Part shown: positions 32,144 through 33,807 of the stretch, piece by piece
Position numbering within the stretch: position 1 is the stretch's first letter
Layout of the letters: every line of letters starts with the position of its first letter
From: Verrucomicrobiota bacterium
Lineage (GTDB): Bacteria; Verrucomicrobiota; Verrucomicrobiia; Verrucomicrobiales; Akkermansiaceae
Direction: 5' to 3'
Assembly: GCA_026397725.1 (NCBI GenBank)
Contig: JAPLUI010000075.1
Span: 1-33,807 of the forward strand
Length of the DNA stretch: 33,807 nt
Made by a program: the position numbers and the translations under genes
The notes under the pieces: generated by a model
Seen by the model: the letters and a program-made list of their open reading frames with translations, nothing else
Database searches by the model: none
What the model was told of the DNA's origin: nothing

Positions 32144-33807
32144 ATGAACAAACTCACATTCCTCACCCTCACCGCCCTGCTGCTGGCGCCGCTCGCCGCG
32201 CTCCACGCCGCTGAAACGCCGATGCCGGCAGGCAAGCCTGTCTTCCGCGACTGCGTGGACTACGTGAGGCCGTGGATCGGGTCGAAAACCGGGCGCTGGT
32301 TCCAGACGGTGAGCGGGTGCCGGCCGTTCGGCCTGGTTGGCATCACGCCGGACACGGAGCTTGGAAGCCGTTATAGTGGCTGCGGATATGTGTACCAGAA
32401 GCCCAACATCTTCGGCTTTTCCCATCTGCATGGTTGGGGACTTGCCGGGATCCTCGTCATGCCGACCGTGGGCGGCGTGGCGCCAGCGCAGGAGCCTGGT
32501 GGCTGGAATTCTGTTCACCAGCACACCAATGAAGTCATGACTGCCGGCTATCACAAGGTGCTGCTGGACCGCTACGGCATCACCGCGGAAATCACTTCCA
32601 CCGCCAGGGCGGGCTTCCACCGCTGGACCTTCGCCAGCGACGGTGTGGCGGACATCTTCTTCGACTTGCATTCCGAGCTTTCCGAAGCCGATCAGGTTGA
32701 CGCCGAAGTGACCAAAGTGAGCGATACGGAAATCGAAGGCTGGGTCCGCCTGAAAGCCAACTGCGAGTTCCCTGGCGGCGATGTCGGCAAGGTCTATTTC
32801 GTCGCCCGCTTCAGCAAAGCTTTTGAATCCCTGCGCGCCTGGAAGAACGCCGACCTGGGCGCTGTCAGTTCGGCCACTGGTCACCCGCTGGTTGTCTATC
32901 CACGATTTCCGGTCAAACGCGGCGATGTTCTGGCGATGAAGATCGGGCTGTCGTTCTGCGGTACGGGACAGGCCCGCAAGAACCTGGACATCGAGATCGG
33001 CACGCGGGATTTCCAGGCGATTCATGACGAATCCCGCGCCGAGTGGAACGAATGGCTCGGCAAGGTCCAGGTCACCGGCGGGACCGAGGAACAACGCATC
33101 AAGTTCTACACCGACGTGTGGCACTCGCTCTTCGGACGACAGACCCTCAACGACGTGGACGGCACGTACTACGACCGGATGAATAACAAGGTCCGTCAAC
33201 TCCCGATGGCGAACGGCAAGCCGAAGCACCGGGTTTTCAATACCGACGCAATATGGTGGACCATGTGGAATCTCAATCTGTGGTGGGGACTGGCTTATCC
33301 GTCCGTCCTGGAGGAATGGGTGCAGGACTCACTGCTGTGGTATGACAATGATCCGGAGCACCGCATCCCCTGGGGAAATGTCAACGGCGGACATAGTTGG
33401 ATCATGATGGGCTGTGAACGGACACCCCTGATCTGTCGAGCTGTCCAGATGGACATGACCGGCTTCGACGTGCAGAAGGCCTACACCGCACTCAAACAGA
33501 TGCATTCCTCACCACGAGGAGGAGGGCAGGGATGGATGGACGGCATCGACGATTACCTTTCCATCGGATACATACCGTGCGACAGTGGCATCTTCGATGG
33601 GTGTCGTTCGGCTTCGCTGACCTGCGATGACGCCTACACCGACTGGGTCCTGGCCCAATTTGCGCAGAAGTTGGGACGCAGCGACGACTACGCCGCGCTG
33701 ATGAAGCGATCCGGAAACTGGAAAAATCTGTGGGACGGGCAGTACATCCGCCCGCGCTACCGCGACGGGCGCTGGGCCGAGATCGATCCTCTGGTTGGCA
33801 GGAACCG
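32144..33807 (+). CDS. GH92 alpha-mannosidase, N-terminal part (runs off the window)
   Basis: The open frame runs from ATG 32144 (AGGA at 32132-32135) to the window end, 554 codons without a stop. Leader MNKLTFL then LTALLLAPLAALHAAE, whose DNA is nearly identical to that of the genes at 334 and 4640. GH92 features: DYVRPWIGSKTG, CRPFGLVGITPDTELGSRYS, GFSHLHGWGLAGILVMP, VTGGTEEQRIKFYTDVWHSL, FGRQTLNDVDGTYY and SLTCDDAYTDWVLAQFAQKL. The part containing the family's NEP and GxDDxG motifs lies outside. GH92 enzymes are secreted or periplasmic calcium-dependent exo-alpha-mannosidases. The opening glycine-rich GTG motif of many members reads GSKTG here, so this is a divergent branch. Confidence 0.82.
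   Translation, partial: MNKLTFLTLTALLLAPLAALHAAETPMPAGKPVFRDCVDYVRPWIGSKTGRWFQTVSGCRPFGLVGITPDTELGSRYSGCGYVYQKPNIFGFSHLHGWGLAGILVMPTVGGVAPAQEPGGWNSVHQHTNEVMTAGYHKVLLDRYGITAEITSTARAGFHRWTFASDGVADIFFDLHSELSEADQVDAEVTKVSDTEIEGWVRLKANCEFPGGDVGKVYFVARFSKAFESLRAWKNADLGAVSSATGHPLVVYPRFPVKRGDVLAMKIGLSFCGTGQARKNLDIEIGTRDFQAIHDESRAEWNEWLGKVQVTGGTEEQRIKFYTDVWHSLFGRQTLNDVDGTYYDRMNNKVRQLPMANGKPKHRVFNTDAIWWTMWNLNLWWGLAYPSVLEEWVQDSLLWYDNDPEHRIPWGNVNGGHSWIMMGCERTPLICRAVQMDMTGFDVQKAYTALKQMHSSPRGGGQGWMDGIDDYLSIGYIPCDSGIFDGCRSASLTCDDAYTDWVLAQFAQKLGRSDDYAALMKRSGNWKNLWDGQYIRPRYRDGRWAEIDPLVGRN

Noticed and set aside
1..33807. Transposase or integrase responsible for the duplications
   Set aside because: None of the frames shows DDE, tyrosine or serine recombinase motifs; the duplications are better explained by homologous recombination between repeats.

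Overview
This 33.8 kb, GC-rich window reads as a Verrucomicrobiota-type genome (Opitutales-like is a guess). The evidence is a dense run of secreted glycoside hydrolases, a sensor kinase with a periplasmic two-component-propeller domain, large beta-rich surface proteins with a very long shared leader, many REP-like palindromes in the gaps, and no SusC/SusD or TonB genes. No rRNA, tRNA, CRISPR or transposase was found. Nearly all genes lie on the + strand.

Layout. (1) 1-6.4 kb is a decayed carbohydrate locus: a GH92 tail with an internal deletion, a broken GH95, a CopG-like antitoxin with a PIN toxin interrupted by one in-frame TGA, a truncated surface protein, a GH59-start/GH78-end chimera, a DUF5060/DUF4038 (GH140-like) protein that lost its barrel, one apparently intact beta-propeller glycosidase, and a GH106 start. 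(2) 6.4-10.2 kb holds a propeller sensor histidine kinase and a NarL/LuxR response regulator. (3) 10.2-11.5 kb is a group of toxin-antitoxin remnants (DUF433/DUF5615, a ParE-like piece, an unidentified pair). (4) 11.6-18.2 kb holds two large paralogous surface proteins, each preceded by a related non-coding module carrying a TGTCATA-N6-TATGACA palindrome; the same palindrome lies just before the response regulator gene. (5) 18.2-19.0 kb is a REP-rich gap. (6) 19.0-33.8 kb is an intact, tightly packed operon-like run of secreted enzymes: GH59, GH29-like, GH78, GH5-like+DUF4380, GH95-like, GH28-like, and GH92, which runs off the right edge.

How it fits together (inference). The enzyme set (galactosidase, fucosidase, rhamnosidase, galacturonidase-like, mannosidase, plus fossils of GH106, GH95 and a GH140-like protein) suits a branched, rhamnose-, fucose- and galactose-rich acidic polysaccharide such as a pectin side chain or mucilage. 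Region 1 repeats the order of regions 4-6 (surface protein, REP gap, GH59 start, GH78 end, leader-A gene), so it is best explained as an older duplicate that has decayed largely through deletions inside genes. The kinase/regulator pair and the two surface proteins may form one regulon through the shared palindrome. Because repeats are abundant, misassembly must be excluded before the chimeras are accepted as real.
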